From: Microgenomates group bacterium GW2011_GWC1_46_15
GTDB lineage: Bacteria > Patescibacteriota > Microgenomatia > UBA1400 > UBA12028
Length of the DNA stretch: 40,172 bases
Direction of reading: 5' to 3'
Assembly: GCA_001002285.1 (NCBI GenBank)
Contig: LCLX01000001.1
Location: 380,895-421,066 of the forward strand
Position 1 is the first letter of the stretch, and each line of letters begins with the position of its first letter. The position numbers were made by a program, and so were the translations under genes. The notes under the pieces are model-generated. The model worked only from the letters and a program-made list of their open reading frames with translations. It ran no database searches and had not been told where the DNA came from. Below, in pieces: positions 9,979 to 19,056 of this stretch.

Positions 9979-10750
9979 ACAGGATAAAAGACAACATTAC
10001 TGGGAAAATAACTATCTCAAGTATTGGAGAGAGAGGGTAAAGTTGCAGAATACACTCTCTAAAAAAGACAGCCTACCTCCGGATATGCGCGTCTATAAGA
10101 AGTTTTATGACAAAATCGTGGTTTCACTGAAGAAAAAAGGAGAAATGTTAGATGTTGGAGTTGGTTTTGGTCGATTTTTAACGACATTCCAAAAAGATTT
10201 TCCCCACAAAGTTTGGGGGACCGATATTTCTCAACAAATGATTGATTATTGCAAAAAAACGTATCCTGGTCTGAAAAAACACCTTTTTGCTGCTCCAGCG
10301 GAAAAACAACCTTTTACCAAAAAAAGCTTTTCGTTTATCAATGTTTGGGCGACATTTGACGCGGTTTATCAGGAAAAAACATTAAGGCATATTCTTGAAC
10401 TTTTGGATGATGAAGGACTAATTCTGCTAACAGGCAAGAACTTCAACTACTATGATACCGACAAGAAGGCATTAGAAGCTGAGATAAACGCAAGAAAGAA
10501 AAAACACCCAAACTATTTCACAAACACAAAGAAACTTATTTCTTTATTAAAACGAAACAATATCGAAATTCTCTATCAATATTTCTTTAAAAGGCGTGGA
10601 GATTTTGCCAAATTTTCACATGTTCGTACGATGCCGAAGAAGTTTTATGAGTACGCCATCATCGTAAAAAAAACAAAAAATAAGGTATATAAAAAATTTC
10701 CAACATTTTCATATAAATACAGTGACACTTTTAAAAGAGTCCACATATGA
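9968..10750 (+). CDS. SAM-dependent methyltransferase
   Basis: EMLDVGVGFGRFLTTFQKDFPHKVWGTDISQQMIDYCKK; FINVWATFDAVYQEKTLRHILELLDDEGLILLTGKN. Confidence 0.87.
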   Translation: MLYKQDKRQHYWENNYLKYWRERVKLQNTLSKKDSLPPDMRVYKKFYDKIVVSLKKKGEMLDVGVGFGRFLTTFQKDFPHKVWGTDISQQMIDYCKKTYPGLKKHLFAAPAEKQPFTKKSFSFINVWATFDAVYQEKTLRHILELLDDEGLILLTGKNFNYYDTDKKALEAEINARKKKHPNYFTNTKKLISLLKRNNIEILYQYFFKRRGDFAKFSHVRTMPKKFYEYAIIVKKTKNKVYKKFPTFSYKYSDTFKRVHI

Positions 10751-11880
10751 AACACACGCTATACTTTGTTTTTTGTATGGACACAGAGGGTCCTGTAACG
10801 GACAATTCTGATCCAACACTATTAGAAAGTTGGAAAAAAGTTGACGTTGCTCTTGGTAAGATTTTTTCTCCTGGAATAAGAAACCTCATCCGCGATGATT
10901 CTGGCAAGTCTTTTAAAATGAGTTGGTTTTTCTTAGATTGGGTTGGTTTTAGGACAAATCCCGTGAAAAGAAAACTTGGGTACCACAAAATCCGCGATCA
11001 CTACACCAAAACGTGGTCTGCGCAGATAAAACAGTTTTCAGATGGCATGTATTGGCACTACCATCATCCTCCCAAAGATGGGGTAGGAAACCATTGGGAA
11101 ACTGATTGGCTTTGGAGCAATCAGCATGAAGATATCATGAACCACTTAATCATTGATAGAAAGTTTTATCCCACTATTTTTAGGGCAGGTGGAACGATTG
11201 AAAATAATGATGCCTCACTTTGGCTGGAGAATCATATTCCTTTTGATTTTTCGAATCGTGCCCCTTTCAAAAATCCATTTTTGGATTGGTCTAGGGCTCC
11301 AAAAAAATGGGGAGTGTATCACCCGTCAAGAACTGATTATCAAAAAATTGGTAATATGAAACGCGCTATAGCCCGCAGTTTAGACTTATCTGGCAGAGAG
11401 TACACAATTCCCGAGGAAGAGGTGGAAGCGGCTTTTTCCCAGGCGATGCAAACAGGAAATGCCATATTTTCGGTTTTTTCACATGACTATAGGGATATTA
11501 GTTCTCAAATAGAGCATTTTTCTCTCATTCTACGTGACATGAGAAAAAAATATCCCCAGGTTAAATTTGTGAACGCAACGGCTCAAGATGCTATAAACAG
11601 GAATTTGTATCCAACAAAAAATATTCCAAAAATAGACCTCAAGATTCAGAAAGGAACGAAAGGATTAACAATAAGATTATTAAGCGCAAAACATATGTTT
11701 TTGAGAGCTCCGTATGTGGCGCTGAAAAGTAAAAATAAAGAGTATTCACGAGTAAAAGTTGCTCGCATGGAGGATAATACCTGGGTAGTAGATCATCATG
11801 CACTGCGCAACGGAGAGAAGATCGGGGTTGCAGTGTGTGATACGCGCGCAAACTTTGCTGTACGAGTTTTAACTCTATGA
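10747..11880 (+). CDS. divergent NodB-like polysaccharide deacetylase-family protein with C-terminal beta-rich region
   Basis: MDTEGPV near N-term, MYWHYHHPP (His motif), TIFRAGGTIENND (R-x-G motif), FSVFSHDYRD; short C-terminal beta-like tail. Confidence 0.55.
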   Translation: MKHTLYFVFCMDTEGPVTDNSDPTLLESWKKVDVALGKIFSPGIRNLIRDDSGKSFKMSWFFLDWVGFRTNPVKRKLGYHKIRDHYTKTWSAQIKQFSDGMYWHYHHPPKDGVGNHWETDWLWSNQHEDIMNHLIIDRKFYPTIFRAGGTIENNDASLWLENHIPFDFSNRAPFKNPFLDWSRAPKKWGVYHPSRTDYQKIGNMKRAIARSLDLSGREYTIPEEEVEAAFSQAMQTGNAIFSVFSHDYRDISSQIEHFSLILRDMRKKYPQVKFVNATAQDAINRNLYPTKNIPKIDLKIQKGTKGLTIRLLSAKHMFLRAPYVALKSKNKEYSRVKVARMEDNTWVVDHHALRNGEKIGVAVCDTRANFAVRVLTL

Positions 11881-12833
11881 GCACACAACAACCAAAAATT
11901 TTAATCATAGGCTATGGTTCAAGTGCGAAAAGATTTATTGAAATCCTCCGGGATTTGGGTTGTGCAGTTACCTTGTTGAAGCATAGAAAAGACTTAGTAG
12001 TTTCAAATAGTATAAAAACGATATATCACTTAAAGGATCTCCAGAAGAAGTTTGACGGAGCAATTGTTTCTTCTCCCACGCATACACACATAAAATACTT
12101 AAGTATTTTAGTCAGGCAAAATATTCCAACTCTCGTTGATAAACCAATTTCCGATACGCTTTCAAAAGTAAAAAACATTATCGATGAAGCAAAAAAGAAA
12201 AACCTTTATATTCAAGTTGGATTTAATCTTCGCTTTTTACCAATAGTCCACGAAATAAAGCGTTATCTCAAGAATATATTGGGGAAACCACTATCAGCAG
12301 ATTTCTATGTCGGACAGTATCTTCCCTTTTGGAGACCGTTGAAAAAATATGATGAAACATACAGTGCTTCTTTTAATCAGGGAGGTGGAGTTGCTCTCGA
12401 TCTTATTCATGAAATGGATCTTGTTCTGCATTTGTTTAAAGGAATAACTTTTAAAACAATATACAAAAATAAACTTAGCTCTTTACACATTGATACAGAA
12501 GACTATGTGGAATTTGTGTCGGTCGGCCAACCAAGGATAAGAATTACGCTTGATTATCTTAATCACAATAAAACACGGCGGTATAGAATTATCGGAGAAA
12601 AGGGATCGATAGAATGTGATATTATTGGGCACACATTTATATATACAGGAATAAATCATATACAAAAAACAGTTATTGGTGAGCGATATTTTGACATGCT
12701 TTCTAGTTATGAAGCTGAACTGAAACAATTTATAAAAAATCTGCACAATAAGAAAAACGATTTGAACGATCGCAATCTGGGAATGGACGCTTTAAGAATG
12801 ACGCTAATCGCAAGGAAACATGTACAAAAATAA
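11877..12833 (+). CDS. Gfo/Idh/MocA-family oxidoreductase
   Basis: ILIIGYGSSAKRFIEILRDLG, VSSPTHTHIKYLSILVRQNIPTLVDKPISD, GGGVALDLIHEMDLVLHLF. Confidence 0.9.
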   Translation: MSTQQPKILIIGYGSSAKRFIEILRDLGCAVTLLKHRKDLVVSNSIKTIYHLKDLQKKFDGAIVSSPTHTHIKYLSILVRQNIPTLVDKPISDTLSKVKNIIDEAKKKNLYIQVGFNLRFLPIVHEIKRYLKNILGKPLSADFYVGQYLPFWRPLKKYDETYSASFNQGGGVALDLIHEMDLVLHLFKGITFKTIYKNKLSSLHIDTEDYVEFVSVGQPRIRITLDYLNHNKTRRYRIIGEKGSIECDIIGHTFIYTGINHIQKTVIGERYFDMLSSYEAELKQFIKNLHNKKNDLNDRNLGMDALRMTLIARKHVQK

Positions 12834-13542
12834 ACGCATTCTTGTCACAATATGTGCACGAGGGGGATCAAAAGGCCTTCCTGGGAAAAATATCAAAGTT
12901 CTGGCGGGAAAGACTTTGTTAGAGCACACGATTAATTCTGTGCGCCACTGTTCCTTGGTTGATAGGATCATACTTTCCACGGATGATGGAAATATCAAAA
13001 AAGTAGGAGAAAGATTGGGCTTAGAAGTTCCTTTTTTACGTGCAAAAGCGCTGGCTACGGATCAAAGCGGAAGGGTGATGGCCGTTATTGATGCTGTCAA
13101 ACGGGCGGAAAAACACTGGAAAGAGGAGTACGACGTGGTTGTAGACATTGGCAATACTGTTCCATTCCGCCAGTCACAGGATATTTCTGCGTGCATTAAA
13201 AAACTCGTTGATACTCCAAAAACAAACCTCGTATTCACCGTCAATGAACCTCATCACAATCCGTATTTCAACATGGTAGAGGTAGATGGAGATGGCAACG
13301 CTCATTTGGTGAAAAGAACCTATGTTCGTTTGAGGCGTCAAGATGTTCCGCCTGTCTACGATATGAATGACGCAGTTTTTGCAATTTGGAAGGATAAACT
13401 TTTTCAATATAAGAGTTTTATTATTCCGCGAAGGAAAATACATGTTATGCCAAAGGAAAGATCAATTGACATTGATTCAATATTTGATTGGAATGTTGCG
13501 GAATATTTTGCATTACATAAAAACAAGGAGAAAAACATATGA
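12820..13542 (+). CDS. neuA: CMP-nonulosonate (acylneuraminate) cytidylyltransferase
   Basis: ILVTICARGGSKGLPGKNIKVLAGKTLLEHTI, ILSTDD, DIGNTVPFRQSQDISACI; adjacent to neuB/neuC-like genes. Confidence 0.93.
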   Translation: MYKNKRILVTICARGGSKGLPGKNIKVLAGKTLLEHTINSVRHCSLVDRIILSTDDGNIKKVGERLGLEVPFLRAKALATDQSGRVMAVIDAVKRAEKHWKEEYDVVVDIGNTVPFRQSQDISACIKKLVDTPKTNLVFTVNEPHHNPYFNMVEVDGDGNAHLVKRTYVRLRRQDVPPVYDMNDAVFAIWKDKLFQYKSFIIPRRKIHVMPKERSIDIDSIFDWNVAEYFALHKNKEKNI

Positions 13543-14327
13543 GTGCATTATTCAGTTTACAGGGGAAAACAATTGTTATCACGGGCGGTGCGGGATTACT
13601 TGGGTCTGAATTTACTCGGGTATGCATCCAACATGGCGCGCGTGTTGTTATTGTTGAATTACATGAAGAAAAAGCAAAAAGTCTTATTGCATCTGTTCGA
13701 AAAGAGATAAAAACTGCAGAAATACTTTTTGTAAAGTGTGATATTACAAAAGAAAAAGATATTCAAAATGTATTGATAAAAACAATAAGAGAATATAAAA
13801 ACATTGATGTTTTAATCAACAATGCATATCCCAGAAATGCCCATTATGGTCGGAACATGGAAGATGTTACGTATGAAGATTTTTGTAACAACCTGAATAT
13901 GCACGCCGGTGGATATTTTTTGATGACGAAAAAAGTTATAGAAGTTATGAGAAAGCAAAAGAAGGGAAACATTATCAATATTGCCTCCATATACGGGATT
14001 CTTGGTCCCGATTTTCGTATCTATAAAAATACACCAATGACGATGCCCATAGAATACGCCGCGATAAAAGGAGCAATTGTTAATATGACAAAATACTTTT
14101 CAACATATGCCGCATCATATGGCATTCGGGTGAATTCTATAAGTCCGGGAGGAATTTTTACCGATCAACCAGCCTCTTTTGTCAAGAAATATTGTGAAAG
14201 AGTTCCTCTCGGGAGAATGGCTAAAACAAAGGATATTGTTGGGGGAGTCATATACTTGGCTTCCGACGCTTCCTCATATATTACAGGACAGAACCTTATG
14301 ATCGATGGTGGATTAAGCGTATGGTGA
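13539..14327 (+). CDS. SDR-family oxidoreductase within the nonulosonic acid cassette (PtmA-like position)
   Basis: GKTIVITGGAGLLGSEFTRVCIQHGARVVIVE, INNAYPRN, YAAIKGAIVNMTKYF (YxxxK), SPGGIF, SSYITGQNLMIDGGLSVW. Confidence 0.93.
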   Translation: MSALFSLQGKTIVITGGAGLLGSEFTRVCIQHGARVVIVELHEEKAKSLIASVRKEIKTAEILFVKCDITKEKDIQNVLIKTIREYKNIDVLINNAYPRNAHYGRNMEDVTYEDFCNNLNMHAGGYFLMTKKVIEVMRKQKKGNIINIASIYGILGPDFRIYKNTPMTMPIEYAAIKGAIVNMTKYFSTYAASYGIRVNSISPGGIFTDQPASFVKKYCERVPLGRMAKTKDIVGGVIYLASDASSYITGQNLMIDGGLSVW

Positions 14328-15394
14328 AAAATACTAAAGTTGTGCACATAGGAAATGTATCCGTAGGAGGAAAACACCCCTGTTTCATTATTGCTGAAGT
14401 CGGAGTGAATCATAACGGTAGCATAGCTATTGCAAAAAAACTGATCAAAGAAGCGAAGAAAGTTGGTGCAGATGTTGTAAAGTTCCAAACATTTGTTGCT
14501 GAAAATATCGTTACGAGATCTGCCTCTACGGCTGAGTATCAAAAGGTGAATACAAAATCACAGCAGTCCCAATTTAATATGTTAAAGAAGTTAGAGCTCT
14601 CAGAAAAAGATTTTCAAAAACTGAAAGCGTATTGTGATAAGGTTGGAATTATATTCATGTCCACTCCGCACTCCAGTGCGAAGGATATTGAAGTTGTTGC
14701 AAAACTTTCTCCAGCAATCAAAATTGCTTCCGGTGATATTACAAACTTTCCTTTCCTCGAGCACATTGCGAAATCAAAAAAACCCATCATCATGAGTACG
14801 GGTATGAGCACGTTAAAGGAAGTAAAAGGCGCTGTTTCGTTTGTGAAGAAATACAATAAGAATCTTATCGTTCTTCACTGTACAACGAATTATCCCACCG
14901 ACACATCTGATGCGAACTTGCGCGCAATGGAAACAATTAGTAAGGCATGCAGAGTTTCTGTGGGATATTCTGACCACACAGCCAACGCGATGACCGCGGC
15001 AGTTGCCGTTGCTATGGGGGCATGTGTTATTGAAAAACACTTTACCTTGGATAAGCGTATGCCTGGCCCGGATCACCGTGCCTCATTGGAGCCGATTGAG
15101 TTTAAAACGATGGTACAGAATATCCGCTTTGTTGAAACACTGATGGGATCTCCTACAAAGAAACCAACGGTCTCCGAACAGAAAACAAAGAAAGTTGCAA
15201 GAAAAAGTATTGTTGTCCGCATAATGATTCGGAAAGGCGAGCGCATTACCCCGCGTAGTTTAATAATTAAAAGACCGGGAACAGGTCTAGCATCAAAGTA
15301 TCTACCTTTGGTTATTGGTAGAAAAGCAGCAAAAGACTTATTACCAGACAGTCTAGTGCCAAAAGAAGCGTTGTATTGGAAAAGAAAGAAATAA
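14321..15394 (+). CDS. neuB: N-acetylneuraminate/legionaminate synthase with C-terminal SAF domain
   Basis: FIIAEVGVNHNGSIAIAKKLI, VKFQTF, IMSTGMST, LHCTTNYPT, VGYSDHT, GACVIEKHFTLDKRMPGPDHRASLEP, SAF-like tail VRIMIRKGERITPRSLIIKRPGTGL. Confidence 0.95.
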   Translation: MVKNTKVVHIGNVSVGGKHPCFIIAEVGVNHNGSIAIAKKLIKEAKKVGADVVKFQTFVAENIVTRSASTAEYQKVNTKSQQSQFNMLKKLELSEKDFQKLKAYCDKVGIIFMSTPHSSAKDIEVVAKLSPAIKIASGDITNFPFLEHIAKSKKPIIMSTGMSTLKEVKGAVSFVKKYNKNLIVLHCTTNYPTDTSDANLRAMETISKACRVSVGYSDHTANAMTAAVAVAMGACVIEKHFTLDKRMPGPDHRASLEPIEFKTMVQNIRFVETLMGSPTKKPTVSEQKTKKVARKSIVVRIMIRKGERITPRSLIIKRPGTGLASKYLPLVIGRKAAKDLLPDSLVPKEALYWKRKK

Positions 15395-15398
15395 GCTC

Positions 15399-16562
15399 AT
15401 GGTGAGAAAAATTGCAATAGTGACTGGTTCAAGGGCGGAGTATGGGTACCTGAAGCCATTAATACAAAGAATTCTCCGTGATGAAAATTTACAGTTACTA
15501 CTGTATGTTGCTGGCATGCATCTCGTAAAATCACACGGAAACACCATAGAAGAAATAAAAAAGGATGGGTTTAAAATACAGGCAACAGTTCCCATGGGCG
15601 AAGAAGAAAATAATTCAACAGACGAAGTCCCTCTTTCTATAGCAAAAGGAATTATTGGGTTTACTAAATCGTTCAAAAAAGACAAGCCCGATGTTGTTGT
15701 CGTGTTGGGTGATCGGGTAGAACCCTTTTCCGCAACTATAAGTGCAGCTTCGCTTAATATTCCCGTGGCCCACATTAACGGTGGCGATGTTTCCGGAAAC
15801 ATCGATGATAGTTTTAGGCACGCAATGACGAAATTATCACATCTCCATTTTCCCGCCAGCGCGTTGAGTATGAAAAGAATATTGAAACTTGGTGAGGAGA
15901 AGTGGAGAGTGCATCAAGTTGGAGCATTATCATTAGATACTATACTGCATGAAAAACTTCGATCATTGAATGAGCTTAGAGCGATATATCATGTTCCAAA
16001 GAAAAAATATATTCTTTTTGTCTATCATGCTGTTACAACAGAATGGAAAGATGCTAAATATCAGATTCACCGAACGCTTCAGGCAATGCAGAAGATAATG
16101 CAAAAACAAGATATGTTTGTCATTATGGTTTATCCCAACACCGATCCTGGAGGAAAAGACATTCTACTAGAAATAACTCAATTTGCTTTAAAAAATTCAC
16201 AGGTATATCTATTCAAAAATCTTCCCTATCAGGATTTTTTATCTTTTATGTCTGCAAGCTCTGTGTTTGTTGGAAACTCAAGCTCTGGAATTATCGAAGC
16301 TCCGTCTTTTGGTATCCCATACGTGTGTGTTGGAACAAGACAAAAAGGTCGAGAAAGAGCGCAGAATGTTATTGACGTGGATTATGATGAAAACAATATT
16401 ATAAAGGGAATAAAAAAAGCGTTGTTTGATGAAGCATTTCTAAAAAAGATACGACGGTGTCATAATCCGTACGGAAACGGAACGGCAAGTCAAAAAATCG
16501 TTAAAATACTCCACACAGTGTCACTTAATGAACGATTATTGAAGAAAAGAATGACATACTAA
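15399..16562 (+). CDS. neuC: hydrolysing UDP-GlcNAc (or UDP-diNAcBac) 2-epimerase, NeuC/LegG type
   Basis: RKIAIVTGSRAEYGYLKPLIQRI, VVVLGDRVEPFSATISAASLNIPVAHINGGDVSGNIDDSFRHAMTKLSHLHFPAS, VGNSSSGIIEAPSFGIPYVCVGTRQKGRERAQNVI. Confidence 0.93.
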   Translation: MVRKIAIVTGSRAEYGYLKPLIQRILRDENLQLLLYVAGMHLVKSHGNTIEEIKKDGFKIQATVPMGEEENNSTDEVPLSIAKGIIGFTKSFKKDKPDVVVVLGDRVEPFSATISAASLNIPVAHINGGDVSGNIDDSFRHAMTKLSHLHFPASALSMKRILKLGEEKWRVHQVGALSLDTILHEKLRSLNELRAIYHVPKKKYILFVYHAVTTEWKDAKYQIHRTLQAMQKIMQKQDMFVIMVYPNTDPGGKDILLEITQFALKNSQVYLFKNLPYQDFLSFMSASSVFVGNSSSGIIEAPSFGIPYVCVGTRQKGRERAQNVIDVDYDENNIIKGIKKALFDEAFLKKIRRCHNPYGNGTASQKIVKILHTVSLNERLLKKRMTY

Positions 16563-16563
16563 T

Positions 16564-16980
16564 ATGAAAATAAAAAAGAACGAAAAAACAAACAAAAGAT
16601 TCACTTCATGGAAGTTTCCCGTGTTTAATAAGAAGAATATAACGCGATGGAACTGGATGTGCCAATACCACAAACATTTAGTTTTAGGAAAAAACACGGA
16701 CATTGGTGCATTCACATACATTAATGCAAAGTACGGGGTGTACATTGGAAAAGATGTACAAATTGGATCCCATTGCAGTATTTATTCAGAATCAACCATT
16801 GATGAAAAAACGGGAAAAGTTGTTATAGAGGACGGAGCAAGAATAGGAACCCATTCAACAATCATGCCGGGAGTCCACATAGGAAAAGAAGCCATTATTG
16901 GTGCATACAGTTTTGTAAAAAGAAATATTCCTGCACATAGCGTAGCATATGGTATTCCTGCTAGAATAGCGAAGCCTTAA
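16564..16980 (+). CDS. left-handed beta-helix (hexapeptide) acyltransferase, short
   Basis: NTDIGAFTYINAKYGVYIGKDVQIGSHCSIYSE...IEDGARIGTHSTIMPGVHIGKEAIIGAYSFVKRNIPAHSVAYGIPARIAKP. Confidence 0.9.
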   Translation: MKIKKNEKTNKRFTSWKFPVFNKKNITRWNWMCQYHKHLVLGKNTDIGAFTYINAKYGVYIGKDVQIGSHCSIYSESTIDEKTGKVVIEDGARIGTHSTIMPGVHIGKEAIIGAYSFVKRNIPAHSVAYGIPARIAKP

Positions 16981-16984
16981 AATT

Positions 16985-18100
16985 ATGGCGACTAAAAAGA
17001 AATTTATACCGGTTGCCCGCCCCTATATTGACTCCCTGGATAAAAAAGGTGTTTTGGAGGTTCTTAACTCCCGCGCGCTTTCCTTAGGACCAAAATACAA
17101 GATATTCGAAAAAAATATTGCATCGTACTGCGGTGCTACATACGCATCTACAGTGTGCAATGGTACAGCGGGTCTTCATTTGACGGTATGTGCGTTGGGA
17201 TTAAAAAAGGGAGATGAAGTTATCACGTCTCCGTTTTCTTTCATCTCTTCATCAAACTGTTTGTTATTTGAGGGAGTGAAACCTGTGTTTGTTGACATAG
17301 AGGATGTGACGTACAACATGGATCCTTCAAAAATCGAAAAAGCTATTACAAAGAGAACAAAAGCTATTCTTGTGGTGCATATTTTTGGTCAAACGGCAGA
17401 TATGGCGGAAATCATGCGTATAGCAAAAAAACACCGTTTATCCGTCATTGAAGACGCATGTGAGAGTTTGGGAGCACGTTTTAAGGGAAAAATGGCTGGA
17501 ACAATAGGGGATGTTGGGGTCTACGCGTTTTATCCAAACAAGCAAATGACAACCGGAGAAGGTGGCATTGTAGTAACAAATAAACGAAAGATTCATATGC
17601 TATGTCAAAGTATGAGAAACCAGGGAAGAAATACCCACGGAGATTGGCTTATTCATGAGCGGTTGGGGTACAACTACCGCATGGATGAGATGAGTGCATC
17701 ATTAGGCGTAACACAGTTACGCAAATTAAACTGGATGATCAAGAAAAGAAGAAAAATTGCAGAGTGGTACAAAAACGAACTTGCCAATATTCCGCAGATT
17801 GTAACTCCAAAGATAGGGAAACAAAGGACTCATTCCTGGTTTGTTTATGTCATTAGAGTTCTCCGTGGGAATCGTAATGCCATCATAAAAAAGTTGGCGA
17901 AAAAACATATTCAAACAAAACCATATCTTCCCGTTATCCACCTTCAAAAGTTCATGCGAGACATGTTTGGATACAAAAAAGGTAACTTCCCCGTTGCGGA
18001 AAACATTACATCACAAACCATTGCTTTACCATTTTATGTTGAGTTGAAAAAAAGCGATGTTGTTTTTATTTGCAAAACTTTAAAAGAAATTTTGGCATGA
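16985..18100 (+). CDS. DegT/DnrJ/EryC1/StrS-family PLP aminotransferase
   Basis: IPVARPYIDSLDKKGVLEVLNS, NGTAGLHLTVCALGLKKGDEVITSPFSFISSSNCLLFEG, VIEDACESLGA, GVYAFYPNKQMTTGEGGIVVT (PLP Lys), LGYNYRMDEMSASLGVTQL. Confidence 0.95.
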   Translation: MATKKKFIPVARPYIDSLDKKGVLEVLNSRALSLGPKYKIFEKNIASYCGATYASTVCNGTAGLHLTVCALGLKKGDEVITSPFSFISSSNCLLFEGVKPVFVDIEDVTYNMDPSKIEKAITKRTKAILVVHIFGQTADMAEIMRIAKKHRLSVIEDACESLGARFKGKMAGTIGDVGVYAFYPNKQMTTGEGGIVVTNKRKIHMLCQSMRNQGRNTHGDWLIHERLGYNYRMDEMSASLGVTQLRKLNWMIKKRRKIAEWYKNELANIPQIVTPKIGKQRTHSWFVYVIRVLRGNRNAIIKKLAKKHIQTKPYLPVIHLQKFMRDMFGYKKGNFPVAENITSQTIALPFYVELKKSDVVFICKTLKEILA

Positions 18101-19056
18101 AAAAGAAGTTCCTCAAATTATTTAAAGGAAAAGTCATTTTAGTGACAGGTGGAACGGGATCCATTGGGAGTGAAATTGTCCGGCAGCTCCTACAATATAA
18201 ACCCAAACAAATTCGGGTATACTCCCGGGACGAATCAAAACATTTCTTTTTACAACATGAACTTGAGCTTTTACACGCACGTGTAGATATTCGTTATTTA
18301 ATCGGCGACATTCGTGACAAAGAACGTCTAGACAAGGCTTTTAACAACGTTGATATTGTTTTTCATGCTGCGGCATTAAAACACGTGCCATTCTGTGAAT
18401 ATAATCCGTTTGAAGCAGTAAAAACAAACGTATATGGAACGCAAAATGTCATTGATGCAGCGTTAAAGTACAATGTGTCAAAAGTTGTGGCGATCTCAAC
18501 CGATAAAGCTGTGTATCCAAACACGATCATGGGCGTTACAAAGCTTCTTATGGAACGCATGATCATCTCATCTATGCATTATGCTGGAGAAGCAAAAACA
18601 AAATTCGCGGTTGTTAGATTTGGGAACGTTCTGAACTCCCGCGGTTCTGTTATTCCCATGTGGGTTGAGCAGATCAAGCGGGGTGGCCCCGTTACTGTGA
18701 CCGACAAACGCATGACCCGCTTCTTTATGAGTATTCCAGAAGCAGTTCATCTTATTTTTCTGGCCGCAATTACCATGAGGGGACAAGAGATTTTTGTGCT
18801 CAAGATGGCTGAACGAAACATGTACGAACTTGCACAAGAAACCATTGCAAAACATGGAAACGGAAAGAAAATCAAAATTCGCATTGTGGGGGCAAGAGAA
18901 CGTGAAAAATTGCGTGAAAAACTTCATACGGAAGAGGAAAATGAGTACTTGAAAGAGAAAAAATCGTTTTTTGTGATATATCCCGATAGGGACTTATATG
19001 AAAAGAGAGAAAAAACGGTATATAAGGTAAAATCTCAAGTAAATGGATCGGGGTAG
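18097..19056 (+). CDS. NAD-dependent UDP-GlcNAc 4,6-dehydratase (PseB/CapD/PglF short form)
   Basis: VILVTGGTGSIGSEIVRQLLQYKPKQIRVYSRDESKHF, VFHAAALKHVPFCEYNPFEAVKTNVYGTQNVIDAAL, ISTDKAVYPNTIMGVTKLLME, FGNVLNSRGSVIPMWVEQI. Start at 18097 (ATGA overlap). Confidence 0.93.
   Translation: MKKKFLKLFKGKVILVTGGTGSIGSEIVRQLLQYKPKQIRVYSRDESKHFFLQHELELLHARVDIRYLIGDIRDKERLDKAFNNVDIVFHAAALKHVPFCEYNPFEAVKTNVYGTQNVIDAALKYNVSKVVAISTDKAVYPNTIMGVTKLLMERMIISSMHYAGEAKTKFAVVRFGNVLNSRGSVIPMWVEQIKRGGPVTVTDKRMTRFFMSIPEAVHLIFLAAITMRGQEIFVLKMAERNMYELAQETIAKHGNGKKIKIRIVGAREREKLREKLHTEEENEYLKEKKSFFVIYPDRDLYEKREKTVYKVKSQVNGSG

Noticed and set aside
15353-15802. 149-aa ORF antisense to the NeuC-like gene
   Set aside because: NeuC-like sense gene is clear and continuous; antisense frame has no domain features or SD.
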